This document shows, in pieces, positions 17,039 through 25,325 of a stretch of DNA of 64,000 nucleotides. The stretch's first letter is position 1. Every line of letters starts with the position of its first letter. The notes below the pieces were generated by a model. That model was given only the letters and a program-made list of their open reading frames with translations. It searched no databases and was not told the origin of the DNA. The position numbers and the translations under genes were made by a program. The stretch lies in assembly GCA_016717205.1 (NCBI GenBank), contig JADKGC010000002.1, positions 372,001 to 436,000 of the forward strand. The letters are read 5' to 3'. This DNA comes from Candidatus Flexifilum breve. Lineage in GTDB: Bacteria > Chloroflexota > Anaerolineae > Aggregatilineales > Phototrophicaceae.

Positions 17039-17572
17039 TGCTTTTAGCGCTTCTTGCGTGTACGGCTCGGCGATGAGGTTGAGGCGCGCCGCTGTCCACA
17101 CGCTGTCATTCGCATCGAGCGTCAGTTCGCCCCCGCGCTTGATGAGCACGAGCGTCTTGTTGGTGTCAAACCATAAGCCGCCATCTGCGCCCGTCTGCTT
17201 GAGGAATTCAAGCGTCCCCTTGATGATCGTCGTGCGCGGCGAGGAACGATCGCGGCACGCGTCCAGCTCAAAGCCGATTTCGAGCGTCGCCGGTAAGCCG
17301 AAGGTCGCGCCCATCCACTCCCGCGCGCGCTGGCTGACTTCCGCCGCCATGAGGATCATGCCCGGACCGTCCGCCCAGTAGACCACGCGCTCTTCCACTT
17401 CCGTTTTCACCACCGACTCGATCCCCAACCCCTTGAGCCACAGCTTGATCGCCGTTTCGCCGTCGAGCTCGGTCACGAGGCGCAGTGTTTCTTGCGCTGC
17501 CATTTGCGTTATTCCCATGTACTGATACCACGACTCAGGGTACGCGCCTTTGTGCGCGGCGGCATCCGTCAA
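17033..17572 (-). CDS. uncharacterised cytoplasmic protein
   Basis: Open frame of 179 codons with codon use like its neighbours, no signal peptide and no membrane helix. Visible segments are QETLRLVTELDGETAIKLW, VVYWADGPGMILMAAEVSQR, FELDACRDRSSPRTTIIKG and LWFDTNKTLVLIKRGGELTL. I do not recognise a family. The start is uncertain: a TTG opens the frame at 17572, and ATGs at 17518 or 17503 are alternatives, none with a clear ribosome binding site. The stop codon lies within the heptamer repeat shared with the lexA 3' flank. Confidence 0.55.
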   Translation of the reverse strand: MTDAAAHKGAYPESWYQYMGITQMAAQETLRLVTELDGETAIKLWLKGLGIESVVKTEVEERVVYWADGPGMILMAAEVSQRAREWMGATFGLPATLEIGFELDACRDRSSPRTTIIKGTLEFLKQTGADGGLWFDTNKTLVLIKRGGELTLDANDSVWTAARLNLIAEPYTQEALKAY

Positions 17573-17685
17573 AAGGGGGAAAGAATCGACCTCACCCCAT
17601 TTCGCTGACGCTCAAACGTCCCTCTCCAGAGGGCGAGGGCAAAAGCGGAGGGGCTTCGCTACTCGCCTCGCTTGCGCCAGTCAGA

Positions 17686-18360
17686 TCATTTATCCAATGA
17701 TGCACGTTGTACTAATCCCTGTGCATCAAGAATTTTGATTTGCTGGCGCTCGACCTTGATCAATCCTTCTTGCTCTAAATTCTTCAACGTTCGATGCAAA
17801 ACATTGGGCACAGTCCCAAGGTGATTGGCCAGTTCTGCTTGTGTCGCCCATTTAGGACGGTAAAGGGTATCGCCAGATGCCTGATCCAGTAAATACCGGG
17901 CCAGACGAGCCTCAATTGAACGCAAGGACATATCTTCGATGACCGTAAATAAAAATTGAACCGTATCTGCCAGTTTTTGGACCATGATTTGCGCTAACTG
18001 AGGATAACGATGCAGCACACTAAGGATCACATCCCGCCGGATAGCGTACAGTACACTGGTTTCTAAGGCTGTTATCGTGGTTGAGTTGGTCGTATCGGTC
18101 AGCACATTCATCTCATTGATCGTTTCGCCCGCTCCGATGAACTGTAAGACATGCTCACGTCCGTTGAGAGACGATTTGCTGCTTTTCAGCCAACCGGATT
18201 CGACAACGTACGCCGTTTGTGAGCGCTCCCCTTCTATCAACAGAATTTCGCCAGCTTCCAGCGACACACGCTGGGCATGCTGAGCCAATTCCTTCTGTAG
18301 CTGTCCATCTATTTCCGAAAAGTAGGCAATTTTTCGTAAGGCGTCCAGTGCCTCGTTCAT
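17686..18360 (-). CDS. Crp/Fnr-family transcriptional regulator
   Basis: Protein of 224 aa. The cyclic-nucleotide-binding-type beta-barrel spans about residues 8-125 (LEAGEILLIEGERSQTAYVVESGWLK, FIGAGETINEMNVLTD), followed by a dimer helix and a winged helix-turn-helix (WATQAELANHLGTVPNVLHR, then LKNLEQEGLIKV). No Fnr-type N-terminal cysteine cluster is present, so it does not bind a 4Fe-4S centre; DNR/NnrR-like regulators that sense NO through haem are a possible analogy. It is divergent from the cupin and NnrS-like genes, and the shared gap holds palindromes suited to this family. AAAGGG precedes the ATG. Confidence 0.88.
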   Translation of the reverse strand: MNEALDALRKIAYFSEIDGQLQKELAQHAQRVSLEAGEILLIEGERSQTAYVVESGWLKSSKSSLNGREHVLQFIGAGETINEMNVLTDTTNSTTITALETSVLYAIRRDVILSVLHRYPQLAQIMVQKLADTVQFLFTVIEDMSLRSIEARLARYLLDQASGDTLYRPKWATQAELANHLGTVPNVLHRTLKNLEQEGLIKVERQQIKILDAQGLVQRASLDK

Positions 18361-18413
18361 AACCGCGCCCTTTTTGCGAACTATTTCATCACAGTAAGAA
18401 ATTGATCGTGCAA

Positions 18414-18431
18414 ATTCAACTTTTGTTGAAT
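18414..18431. promoter_or_regulatory. perfect inverted repeat in the Crp/Fnr-cupin intergenic region
   Basis: ATTCAAC-TTTT-GTTGAAT, a 7-bp dyad with a 4-base centre. The position, 54 bases upstream of the regulator start, suits an operator for autoregulation; binding is an inference. Confidence 0.5.
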
Positions 18432-18487
18432 ACAGCCCCTATAAAAGCCCCTATGCTCATCATCGTTGTCATCACTCATCCATGTAA

Positions 18488-18501
18488 TTGAATTCAGTCA
18501 A
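18488..18501. promoter_or_regulatory. Fnr/NnrR-like operator upstream of the cupin gene
   Basis: TTGAATTCAGTCAA has the TTGA-N6-TCAA layout of Fnr/DNR-family sites, 68 bases before the cupin ATG. The divergent Crp/Fnr protein is the natural candidate to bind it. Confidence 0.5.
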
Positions 18502-18568
18502 TCGGCAATCAACCATGCTAGGTTGCTGAAAACTGCCCTGATCACAAGGTTAAGCACGAGGAGCCAAG

Positions 18569-18886
18569 ATGCAACCAACAGTGTATCCCGATTGGAAGAC
18601 ATCCGTTATTTTCGCGCCCGACGGTCCACGACCGCACATCCTGCTCGAAAACACGCAGGTCAAAGTTGTGCTTGTCGGACTCGAGGCTGGGCAAGAGCTG
18701 CCGCCGCACCCGCAAACACTGGCGATCTATCACTTTCTCCAAGGTACGGGTTGGATGATCGTTGACGATGAGCGCTATCCCATCAGCGCGGGGACAACAA
18801 TCATCACTCCAAATGGGTCTAAACGCGGCATTGAGGCTGAAACTCGCTTAGCGTTTTTGGCCACCCGGATGTCCGAAGCAGAATAA
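18569..18886 (+). CDS. small cupin-domain protein
   Basis: Protein of 105 aa forming one cupin barrel: VKVVLVGLEAGQELPPHPQT (motif 1 with one clear His), then YHFLQGTGWMIVDDERYPISAGTTIITPNGSKRGI (motif 2). Only part of the usual metal-binding His/Glu set is seen, so it may bind a ligand rather than act as an oxygenase. GAGGAG precedes the ATG at ideal distance. Sixty-four bases downstream lies the NnrS-like gene in the same direction. Small cupins often accompany NO- and nitrite-responsive genes, and that is the best context clue here. Confidence 0.8.
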   Translation: MQPTVYPDWKTSVIFAPDGPRPHILLENTQVKVVLVGLEAGQELPPHPQTLAIYHFLQGTGWMIVDDERYPISAGTTIITPNGSKRGIEAETRLAFLATRMSEAE

Positions 18887-18950
18887 CCACCCCTTTCGCA
18901 TTCCGTCGTTTTTCGCCTCAACGAAATACTTCTAGTCCAGGAGGAACCGC

Positions 18951-20183
18951 GTGTTCACCCCCTATCTGCTCATGACCTTTCTTTACATCACCTTGGCTGT
19001 GCTCGGCGCGTTGGATGCATCGCTCGTTAACTTTCAATTTTTGCCCATGTTTGCCGGGCTGCGTTGGATGCGGGTTCATTTCATCACATTGGGAGCAATG
19101 ACAGAAATCGTTTTTGGCCTTCTGCCTATCATCGCCGCTGCGCGCCTCAAACTACCTCATCCCCGAGTCCGGTGGGATATTTGGCTCACGCTGAATCTTG
19201 GATTGCTTGTCTTGCTGCTCGGTATTCCAATGATCAATAGCGTTATGATCACCGTCGGTGGGGTATTGATCTTTGCCGCCTCGATCCTTCTCATACTTCA
19301 ACTGCGCCAGATGCAGCCCGAGCAGAAGGCGGCTCACGCTTCAGCAGGACGACGATTTTACATCACGGGCTTGATCTACCTGCTCCTTGGCATCACGGTT
19401 GGCACGGGTTTATGGCAGGGTTGGAGCGCTTGGCTGCAAATTCAGGTTCCGATTGAGGTACACATCCACGCTAACAATTGGGGCTTTATGTCGTTGATAT
19501 TCGCCGGCTTGCTCGTTGATCTCTATCCGAGCTTTTCAGGCCATGTATTTCAGTGGAAACACTCGATTACGCCAATTTTTTGGATGATGACGTTCGGTGC
19601 GCTTGGTCTCGTGCTGGGGCCATGGTTTAAATCCAACCTATTTTCGGTACCAGGTTTGATCTTGCATCTGAGCGCCACAATCTGGTTGTTGTTGAATGTA
19701 ATCAAGCCGCTCATGGATGATCGGCGTTCGTGGTCAGCAGGTATGTTCCACCTCGTCACTTCGTACCTCTGGATTCTCGCCCCGGTGTTAATCGCCCCCC
19801 TCATCATCCTTGGTGTCCCCGGCTTCCCCGGAGCCGGCATTGAACAAAACGCGCCGCAAGCCCTAATCTACGGATGGGTACTCCAATTTGGCTACGCGAT
19901 CATCCCGTTGTTGTTCCGGCGCACTTTCAGTCCACAAGTGCCAGCCAGACTCGGTGGTAACTGGTTCAGCCTCATCACGGTGCATCTTGGCGGGGTACTG
20001 CTGTGGCTCGGCATCTTCGTGCAAGATGCTCAAGCCGTACTGCACGGAACTGCCTACGGACTGTGGTTTGTTTCTATGCTGCCTATTGCCTACGAGCTGT
20101 GGAAGATCGTCCGCGTCAGCTTCGAAAATACGACCAGCGCTGAGTTCGAACCGCTAGTCATGGATGGCAAGACAGCCAATTGA
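18951..20183 (+). CDS. multi-pass membrane protein of the NnrS / haem-copper oxidase subunit I-like type
   Basis: Protein of 410 aa with about 12 transmembrane helices. Histidines lie at positions suited to haem or metal binding: WMRVHFITLGAMTEIVFG, VEVHIHANNWGFMSL, MFHLVTSYLW and ITVHLGGVLLW. This layout resembles NnrS and single-subunit relatives of cytochrome oxidase subunit I, found in nitric-oxide stress regulons; the exact assignment is uncertain. The GTG start at 18951 has a strong AGGAGG six bases upstream. The cupin partner and the divergent Crp/Fnr regulator support a role in NO or nitrite response rather than main respiration. Confidence 0.65.
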   Translation: MFTPYLLMTFLYITLAVLGALDASLVNFQFLPMFAGLRWMRVHFITLGAMTEIVFGLLPIIAAARLKLPHPRVRWDIWLTLNLGLLVLLLGIPMINSVMITVGGVLIFAASILLILQLRQMQPEQKAAHASAGRRFYITGLIYLLLGITVGTGLWQGWSAWLQIQVPIEVHIHANNWGFMSLIFAGLLVDLYPSFSGHVFQWKHSITPIFWMMTFGALGLVLGPWFKSNLFSVPGLILHLSATIWLLLNVIKPLMDDRRSWSAGMFHLVTSYLWILAPVLIAPLIILGVPGFPGAGIEQNAPQALIYGWVLQFGYAIIPLLFRRTFSPQVPARLGGNWFSLITVHLGGVLLWLGIFVQDAQAVLHGTAYGLWFVSMLPIAYELWKIVRVSFENTTSAEFEPLVMDGKTAN

Positions 20184-20218
20184 ATCAGGCAATGCGCCAG
20201 GCACACATCGTGATGTTC

Positions 20219-21022
20219 CTAGGCAATCAACCGCGCGACGGCGGCGAACACGTTGAGCGTACTCTGCCGCCACTGCGACCGGTTGTCGAGGTCAAACAGC
20301 ACCCACGCGTCGCAGTCTGCAAGGTAAAACACGCGCAGAATGGGCAGCAGCGCCGGGCTGATGTAGCGCCGGATTTCATCAGGCGTGAGTTCGGCGGCTT
20401 GCGGATCGTCTTCAACATTGGTGATTGTCTGGTGATGCAGCACGCCGCGCACGATCAACCCCGTCGAGGTGTCCCAGCCGAACAATGCGCGGATACCATC
20501 GGTGATCGCGGGCAGTTGGGCATTGTCGGGAATCGGCTCGCCCTTGGCGTTCGTGGTCGCCGCGTCATAAGTCAGACGCGACCAGCGCAGCACCGCTTCA
20601 TCGTCGCCATTGACGGGGAAACCGAGCGCGGAGAGCGCCCCGCCCGTGATCGCCGCTGATCGGAACGTATGCACATGATCGCGCACGCCGAGCTGCCGCC
20701 GCTTGGCCACATCGTGAAAGATGACAATCCATTCGACTAAGCGCTGCTGGTCGGGTGTGAGTTCGGCGTATTCGGGCAGCATGAGCAGCGCCACCACGAC
20801 CGAGGTCACATGCACGAGATTGCTGCCAAAGGGATGTGTCGCCATCAGCCGCCAGCCGGGGATCACGCGATCCGCTGTTTCGAGGCGTTCTGGCGTCCAC
20901 CACAGGCTGATGCGCTCGTGCCATGCTTCCCATGTCGTGATCGTCTCGCGGTGATACGCGTCGGCGAGTTCGCGCGCGAACGGCAGCAGTTCCGGTAAAT
21001 GCCCCTCCAGACGAGGAACCAT
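20219..21022 (-). CDS. HD-domain metal-dependent hydrolase-like protein
   Basis: Protein of 267 aa, soluble. HD-type metal ligands appear in order: SNLVHVTSVVVAL (His), WIVIFHDVAKRR (His-Asp), RDHVHTFRSA and GVLHHQTITN. HD proteins are usually phosphohydrolases acting on nucleotides; the substrate is unknown. The ATG at 21022 has GGAG seven bases upstream; the in-frame GTG at 21034 is less likely. It lies convergent with the NnrS-like gene and downstream of the M20 amidohydrolase, with a short CCCTCTCTTCAAGGAGAGGG hairpin (about 21078-21097) in between. Confidence 0.75.
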   Translation of the reverse strand: MVPRLEGHLPELLPFARELADAYHRETITTWEAWHERISLWWTPERLETADRVIPGWRLMATHPFGSNLVHVTSVVVALLMLPEYAELTPDQQRLVEWIVIFHDVAKRRQLGVRDHVHTFRSAAITGGALSALGFPVNGDDEAVLRWSRLTYDAATTNAKGEPIPDNAQLPAITDGIRALFGWDTSTGLIVRGVLHHQTITNVEDDPQAAELTPDEIRRYISPALLPILRVFYLADCDAWVLFDLDNRSQWRQSTLNVFAAVARLIA

Positions 21023-21119
21023 GAGTATCTCCACATATAAAAGTTAAAAAGGCACTCCCTCTGCCTTGGGCAGTTACCCTCTCTTCAAGGAGAGGGAGTT
21101 GGGTTAAGGTTGAGTCCGG

Positions 21120-22358
21120 TTAGTTTCGGTGCGCCAAGCGCAGAATGGCCTGCAGGAGCACATTCGCGCCGTTGACGACATCCGGCCAGTCCGTGTATTC
21201 GTCCGGGTGATGGCTGATGCCATTGACAGATGGAATGAAGATCATGCCCGTATCGGTGAAATCGGCGAGAATTTGCGGCGCATGCCCGCTGTAGCTGACA
21301 AGCCGCTTATGCGACAAATCGAGGTCGTCGCAGACCCCTTCGAGAAGCTGAATCATACCAGCCGCTAAAGAAGCGGCTGGCATGTGGGCAATCTCTTCAG
21401 TTTCTACGGCGAGACCGTAGGTAGCGGCGCACTGGTGAGCGAGCGACGTAATGGCGGTTTCCATTTCCGCCATCAGCTTTTCGCTCACGTGGCGATACTC
21501 GACGGTGAGACAGGCTTTGCTCGGAATGACGTTGAACATGCCCGGCTCGACCGTGACGTCGCCACAGTTGAAAATGCCGTCGCCGTAGCGTTCGCGGACG
21601 AGGTCATGCGCGCGGACGATGAACAGCGCCGCGCCGCGGAGCGCATCCCGACGTTTGTACATGTCGGTCGTGCCCGAATGCCCGGCCTGACCGAAGAAGG
21701 TCACGCGGTGGGTGGTGCGCCCGACGATGCCGCTTACGACGCCGATGTTGACGCCTTCGCGATGCAGGCGCGGTCCCTGCTCAATGTGCACTTCCAGATA
21801 GCCGCAGATCGACTGCGGCGCGCGGCTCGCCCGCCAGATCGCCCGGGGATCGATCCCAACCTGCATCAAGGCAGCGCGGAACGAACCTTCGCCGTAATTG
21901 ATGGCAGAGAGGTCCTCCTGCGCCAGCGCGCCTGTGAGCGCGCGGCAGCCAAACAACGACTTCCAGCACCCTTCGTCGTCGGTGAAGTCAATCACTTCCA
22001 CATTAATCGGCAGGTCGAGGTCAGCTTCGCGGAGCGTGCGCAGGCATTCCAGCGCGCACAAAATGCCCACTGAGCCATCATACTGGCCGCCGTTGGGGAC
22101 GCTGTCTAAATGGGAACCGAGGAGGAGCGTCTTGGCGCCGGGTTCGGCGCTGTAGAGCACGCCGCTCAGGTTTCCCGCGTCATCATCGCGCACGGCCAAC
22201 CCGGCGCTTTCGACTTTGTCCGCAAACCACGCGCGCGCGTGGATGTCATTGGCTGAGAGAGCGAGGCGGTTGATGCCGCCTTCAGGCGTTGCCCCGATGT
22301 GCGCGAGTTCGACGAAATCGGCGTGCAGACGTTCCGGGTTAATTTTCAAATCGGGCAT
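21120..22358 (-). CDS. M20-family N-carbamoyl-L-amino acid hydrolase / Zn-dependent amidohydrolase
   Basis: Protein of about 412 aa. It has the two-metal M20 core: GSHLDSVPNGGQYDGSVGIL (His and bridging Asp), DFTDDEGCW (Glu), LEVHIEQGP (His-Glu), plus the lid-domain motif GQAGHSGTTDM and a C-terminal GISHHPDEYT. This pattern marks the HyuC/AllC group (N-carbamoyl amino acid hydrolase, allantoate or ureidoglycolate amidohydrolase, beta-ureidopropionase). It probably cleaves N-carbamoyl or ureido compounds for nitrogen salvage. Its start is uncertain: 22358 fits the family N-terminus (MPDLKINPERLHADF), while in-frame ATGs at 22394 and 22415 have better upstream purines. No hydantoinase is adjacent. 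Confidence 0.82.
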   Translation of the reverse strand: MPDLKINPERLHADFVELAHIGATPEGGINRLALSANDIHARAWFADKVESAGLAVRDDDAGNLSGVLYSAEPGAKTLLLGSHLDSVPNGGQYDGSVGILCALECLRTLREADLDLPINVEVIDFTDDEGCWKSLFGCRALTGALAQEDLSAINYGEGSFRAALMQVGIDPRAIWRASRAPQSICGYLEVHIEQGPRLHREGVNIGVVSGIVGRTTHRVTFFGQAGHSGTTDMYKRRDALRGAALFIVRAHDLVRERYGDGIFNCGDVTVEPGMFNVIPSKACLTVEYRHVSEKLMAEMETAITSLAHQCAATYGLAVETEEIAHMPAASLAAGMIQLLEGVCDDLDLSHKRLVSYSGHAPQILADFTDTGMIFIPSVNGISHHPDEYTDWPDVVNGANVLLQAILRLAHRN

Positions 22359-22578
22359 CACAATTGAGGTCGGTAACAAGCCCGTACCTTCCATTACATT
22401 CCAACGTGAGAGCATTATATTCCCAAAATCAAGGCCTGCGCAATTATTCTTCACCGTCCCGCCTGTCGTCCGGATTAGCTGTTTCTTAAAATATTCGATG
22501 GTCCGGCACGACCCGATTTAATCAATTCTTGACCTCCCTCCCCTAAGCGTTAGGGGGTGGGGTGACCGTCATCTGCGT

Positions 22579-22584
22579 TATAAT
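22579..22584 (+). promoter_or_regulatory. -10 element of the nfeD-SPFH operon
   Basis: TATAAT 32 bases before the nfeD ATG; no convincing -35 is seen because a GC-rich repeat fragment (CCTCCCTCCCCTAAGCG) occupies that position. Confidence 0.5.
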
Positions 22585-22615
22585 GAATCAAAGTGAGGGT
22601 TGAAAGGACGTGACC

Positions 22616-23230
22616 ATGCTTGTTGACCCGAACATCGTCTATCTGATACTTCTAGCCGCGTTGTGGTTGAGCGTGACCGCCGTCTATGTGCCGGGGACGG
22701 GCATCATTGAGGTGCTCGCGGTCGGCGGGTTGATCGGCGCGATTGCGCTGCTCACTCAGCTCCCCACCAATTGGCTGGCCGTGCTGCTGCTGGTGGTGGG
22801 CGTGCTCGGCTTCCTCGTCATGCCCTTGATCGAAAAGCGCCTCGCGCTCGTTTCCGTCACCGGCTTGATTCTGCAGGCTATCGGCAGCCTCACGCTGTAT
22901 TCCAACGGCGTCTCAGTGGCACTCCCGCTGATCGCCATCACCGTCGGCGCAGCCCTGCTGTATCACCGCTACGCCTTGCTGCGCGTGCTCGAATCGCACA
23001 AGCAGAAACCGGCGATGCTCGACGATGAGCCGATCATTGGGGCGGTGGGTTATGTCCAAAAAGCGATTGATCCGGTCGGCACCGTATATGTGCGCGGGGA
23101 ATCATGGACGGCGCGGTCGGATATGCCTCTGCCTACGGGCACGGCGATCGCCGTCGTCGAGCAGGATGGTTTGACCTTATTCGTTGAAGCTGTGAAGCAG
23201 AAGCATCACCAACCTCTTGAGGAGATATAG
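22616..23230 (+). CDS. NfeD-family membrane protein
   Basis: Protein of 204 aa: three to five hydrophobic helices in the first 120 residues (VYLILLAALWLSVTAVYVPG, the GTGIIEVLAVGGLIGAIALL segment, AVLLLVVGVLGFLVMPL), then a soluble OB-like domain from about 140 (PIIGAVGYVQKAIDPVGTVY, RGESWTARSDMPLPTG). This is the NfeD1b-type plan, a partner of SPFH/stomatin proteins in membrane microdomains. The ATG at 22616 follows AAAGGACG at good spacing. Its C-terminal codons contain the Shine-Dalgarno of the next gene, three bases after its stop, so the two proteins are co-expressed. Confidence 0.88.
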   Translation: MLVDPNIVYLILLAALWLSVTAVYVPGTGIIEVLAVGGLIGAIALLTQLPTNWLAVLLLVVGVLGFLVMPLIEKRLALVSVTGLILQAIGSLTLYSNGVSVALPLIAITVGAALLYHRYALLRVLESHKQKPAMLDDEPIIGAVGYVQKAIDPVGTVYVRGESWTARSDMPLPTGTAIAVVEQDGLTLFVEAVKQKHHQPLEEI

Positions 23231-23233
23231 CGC

Positions 23234-24178
23234 ATGGATGAACTTGCCCCTATTCTAGTCATTGGCCTCGTCATTTTCCTGTTTTTGCTGCTGTCGAGCA
23301 TCGTCAAAATCGTCCCGGAATACGAGCGGTTGGTCGTACTGGCGTTAGGGAAGTATGCCGGGACGCGCGGACCGGGGATCACCTTCATCATTCCGCTGCT
23401 GGAGACGGCGCGCCGCGTTGACCTGCGTGAACGCTTCCTCGAAATTCCGCGGCAGACGGCGATTTCGAAGGATAACACCGCCATCGACATCGACTTTTTG
23501 GTCTACTACCGCGTGGTTAACCCCAAGCTCTCGATTTTGGAAGTCGAAAATGTGGTGGCAGCCTCCCTCAACATTGCGGCGACTACCCTGCGCGCGGTCA
23601 TCGGCGATATCGAACTCGATGATGTGCTCTCGAAGCGCGAAGCCATCAACGATGTGCTGCGCGTCAAGCTGGACGAAGTGACCGAACGCTGGGGCCTGAA
23701 GGTGACGCGCGTCGAAATCCGCGAAGTGGAACCACCGAAGCTCGTGCAGGAAGCCATGAACCGCCAGATGAGCGCCGAACGTGAACGCCGTGCCACGGTC
23801 ACACGGGCGGAAGGTGAACGTTCCGCCGCAATCATGGTTGCTGAAGGCGAGAAGCAGTCGGCCATTTTGACGGCCGAAGGGGAGAAGCAGTCGCTCGTGC
23901 TGCGCGCCGAAGGTGAACGGCAGGCGCAGGTGCTGTTGGCGCAAGGCCGCGCGCTGGCGCTGGAAGCCCTGTTCAAAGAGGCGAAGGACGTCGACGAAAA
24001 GACGCTTCTGCTCCAGTATCTCGACACCCTGCGCGCAGTTGGCAGCAGTAGCTCGACTAAGTTTGTCATCCCCATGGAGTTGACCGGGCTGGCGAACCGC
24101 GTCACCGCGGCGATCACCAACCCCGGTGCGCCGACGCCGCCGAGCAGCACCAACGGCTCGAACGGCAGCGCGCCGTAA
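23234..24178 (+). CDS. SPFH/band-7 (stomatin-like) protein, slipin type
   Basis: Protein of 314 aa: an N-terminal membrane segment (ILVIGLVIFLFLLLSSIV), then the SPFH domain (VPEYERLVVLALGKYAGTRG, VDLRERFLEIPRQTA, ALISKDN-like ISKDNTAIDIDFLVYY), a helical flotillin-like stretch rich in Ala/Glu (RRATVTRAEGERSAA, ILTAEGEKQS), and a flexible Gly/Ser/Pro tail. It oligomerises on the inner face of the membrane and organises protein turnover or fluidity. It forms a two-gene operon with nfeD, the standard pairing for this family. AGGAGA lies nine bases before the ATG. Confidence 0.93.
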   Translation: MDELAPILVIGLVIFLFLLLSSIVKIVPEYERLVVLALGKYAGTRGPGITFIIPLLETARRVDLRERFLEIPRQTAISKDNTAIDIDFLVYYRVVNPKLSILEVENVVAASLNIAATTLRAVIGDIELDDVLSKREAINDVLRVKLDEVTERWGLKVTRVEIREVEPPKLVQEAMNRQMSAERERRATVTRAEGERSAAIMVAEGEKQSAILTAEGEKQSLVLRAEGERQAQVLLAQGRALALEALFKEAKDVDEKTLLLQYLDTLRAVGSSSSTKFVIPMELTGLANRVTAAITNPGAPTPPSSTNGSNGSAP

Positions 24179-24191
24179 CGCTTCACTGCAG

Positions 24192-24283
24192 CCTCACCCC
24201 TCAGTCCCCTCTCCCGTGGGAGAGGGGAAGACAGGCAAATAGGTTTCCCCCTCTCCGCTCGGAGAGGGGGTTAGGGGGTGAGG
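24192..24283. repeat. two-hairpin CCTCACCCC element covering the stop of the esterase gene
   Basis: It starts CCTCACCCCTCAGTCCCC and ends TTAGGGGGTGAGG. The hairpins are CCCCTCTCCCGTGGGAGAGG and CCCCTCTCCGCTCGGAGAGG. Its right end encodes the last residues (SLTP) and stop of the convergent gene at 24271. It probably terminates both the SPFH and esterase transcripts. Confidence 0.7.
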
Positions 24284-25206
24284 CTGTTTCCTTGTTCCCG
24301 ACTCAACGGCTCGAAGAAGTTCCAAATCTCCCGCGCGGCATCAATGTCGTGATTCACCGCGCCTGACCCCGAATACGGCTCCAGATCCGGACGCGGCCAA
24401 TTGTGCCCCCCATTCAGCACACCATAGAGCGTGACCGCCGTGCCTTCCGGGCAGGTGACCGTCAGCGCGCGCACGCTGGTTGCGGCGTCCAGCGCGGGGA
24501 AATCGCGCGTGGTGGCGTCCTGTTCGCAGCCATTCACCGATGCCCAATAGCTGAACGTCGTGCCAATCGGGTAGGTGATGTAGATTGTCTGCCCGTCCCG
24601 GGTGACGCCCGTGCCGTCCCACGGGACATTCTCGTCCGCCGTGCCATGAATCAGGATCATCGGCGCGGGCAGTTCGCTGGTACACACGTCCTGCATGCCG
24701 CCGAAAGCCGCCGCGGCGACCACGGCAAACCCGGCGAAGTGCGTCGGGTCTTCGCAGGCGGCGCGATGCACCATAAACCCGCCGTTCGAGAAGCCTGCCA
24801 GATACACGCGCGTCAGGTCGACCGCATGCGTTTCCGCAATGTGATCGATGAGCGCCACCAGAAAGGCGAGGTCATCGCGCGTTTCGTCATAGCCGGGGAC
24901 AGCACGCACAAAGTTCCATTCTCCGTCAACCCCATCCGGGTACGCGATGATGAAGCCTTCATCATCGGCCACGCGGTTGAACTGCGAATAGTCGGCGATC
25001 TGCGCGCCCGTGCCAAAGCGCCCATGCAGCACGATCACCAACGGCGCGGGGTCGCTGACCGTCTCCGGCACATAGAGCGTATACGTGCGCTCTACCCCGT
25101 CTACGAGCCACGCTTCCGGCGTTGCCTCGGGCGTCGCTTCCTGCGCGACTGCCGCCAGCGCGCCCATCCAGCACAGGCACAGTACCACCAGCATCAGTTT
25201 CCGCAT
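24271..25206 (-). CDS. secreted PHB depolymerase / feruloyl-esterase-like alpha/beta hydrolase
   Basis: Protein of 311 aa with a signal peptide (LMLVVLCLCWMGALAAVAQ) and an alpha/beta hydrolase fold of the LpqC/PHB depolymerase group: oxyanion strand VIVLHGRFGTG, nucleophile elbow AGFSNGGFM (Ser), Asp in HGTADENVPW and His in GGHNWPRP. It is probably an extracellular or surface esterase; the natural ester is unknown. ATG 25206 is preferred because GAGG lies nine bases upstream. The last codons and stop come from a CCTCACCCCCTAA repeat, so the C-terminus has been remodelled by that element. Confidence 0.85.
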   Translation of the reverse strand: MRKLMLVVLCLCWMGALAAVAQEATPEATPEAWLVDGVERTYTLYVPETVSDPAPLVIVLHGRFGTGAQIADYSQFNRVADDEGFIIAYPDGVDGEWNFVRAVPGYDETRDDLAFLVALIDHIAETHAVDLTRVYLAGFSNGGFMVHRAACEDPTHFAGFAVVAAAAFGGMQDVCTSELPAPMILIHGTADENVPWDGTGVTRDGQTIYITYPIGTTFSYWASVNGCEQDATTRDFPALDAATSVRALTVTCPEGTAVTLYGVLNGGHNWPRPDLEPYSGSGAVNHDIDAAREIWNFFEPLSREQGNSLTP

Positions 25207-25292
25207 CACCAGCATCCTCTGTGAACCAATCCGTCCCGATACTACCCCAAACCAGAACCGGGCGTTCAATTCCCACCAGGGTCAAGGTTCGC

Positions 25293-25298
25293 TATAAT
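25293..25298 (+). promoter_or_regulatory. -10 element upstream of the PaaI-like gene
   Basis: TATAAT 27 bases before the ATG at 25326. A usable -35 at standard spacing is not seen. Confidence 0.4.
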
Positions 25299-25325
25299 CG
25301 GGCGCACTGAAGTAAGGACAGGCTG

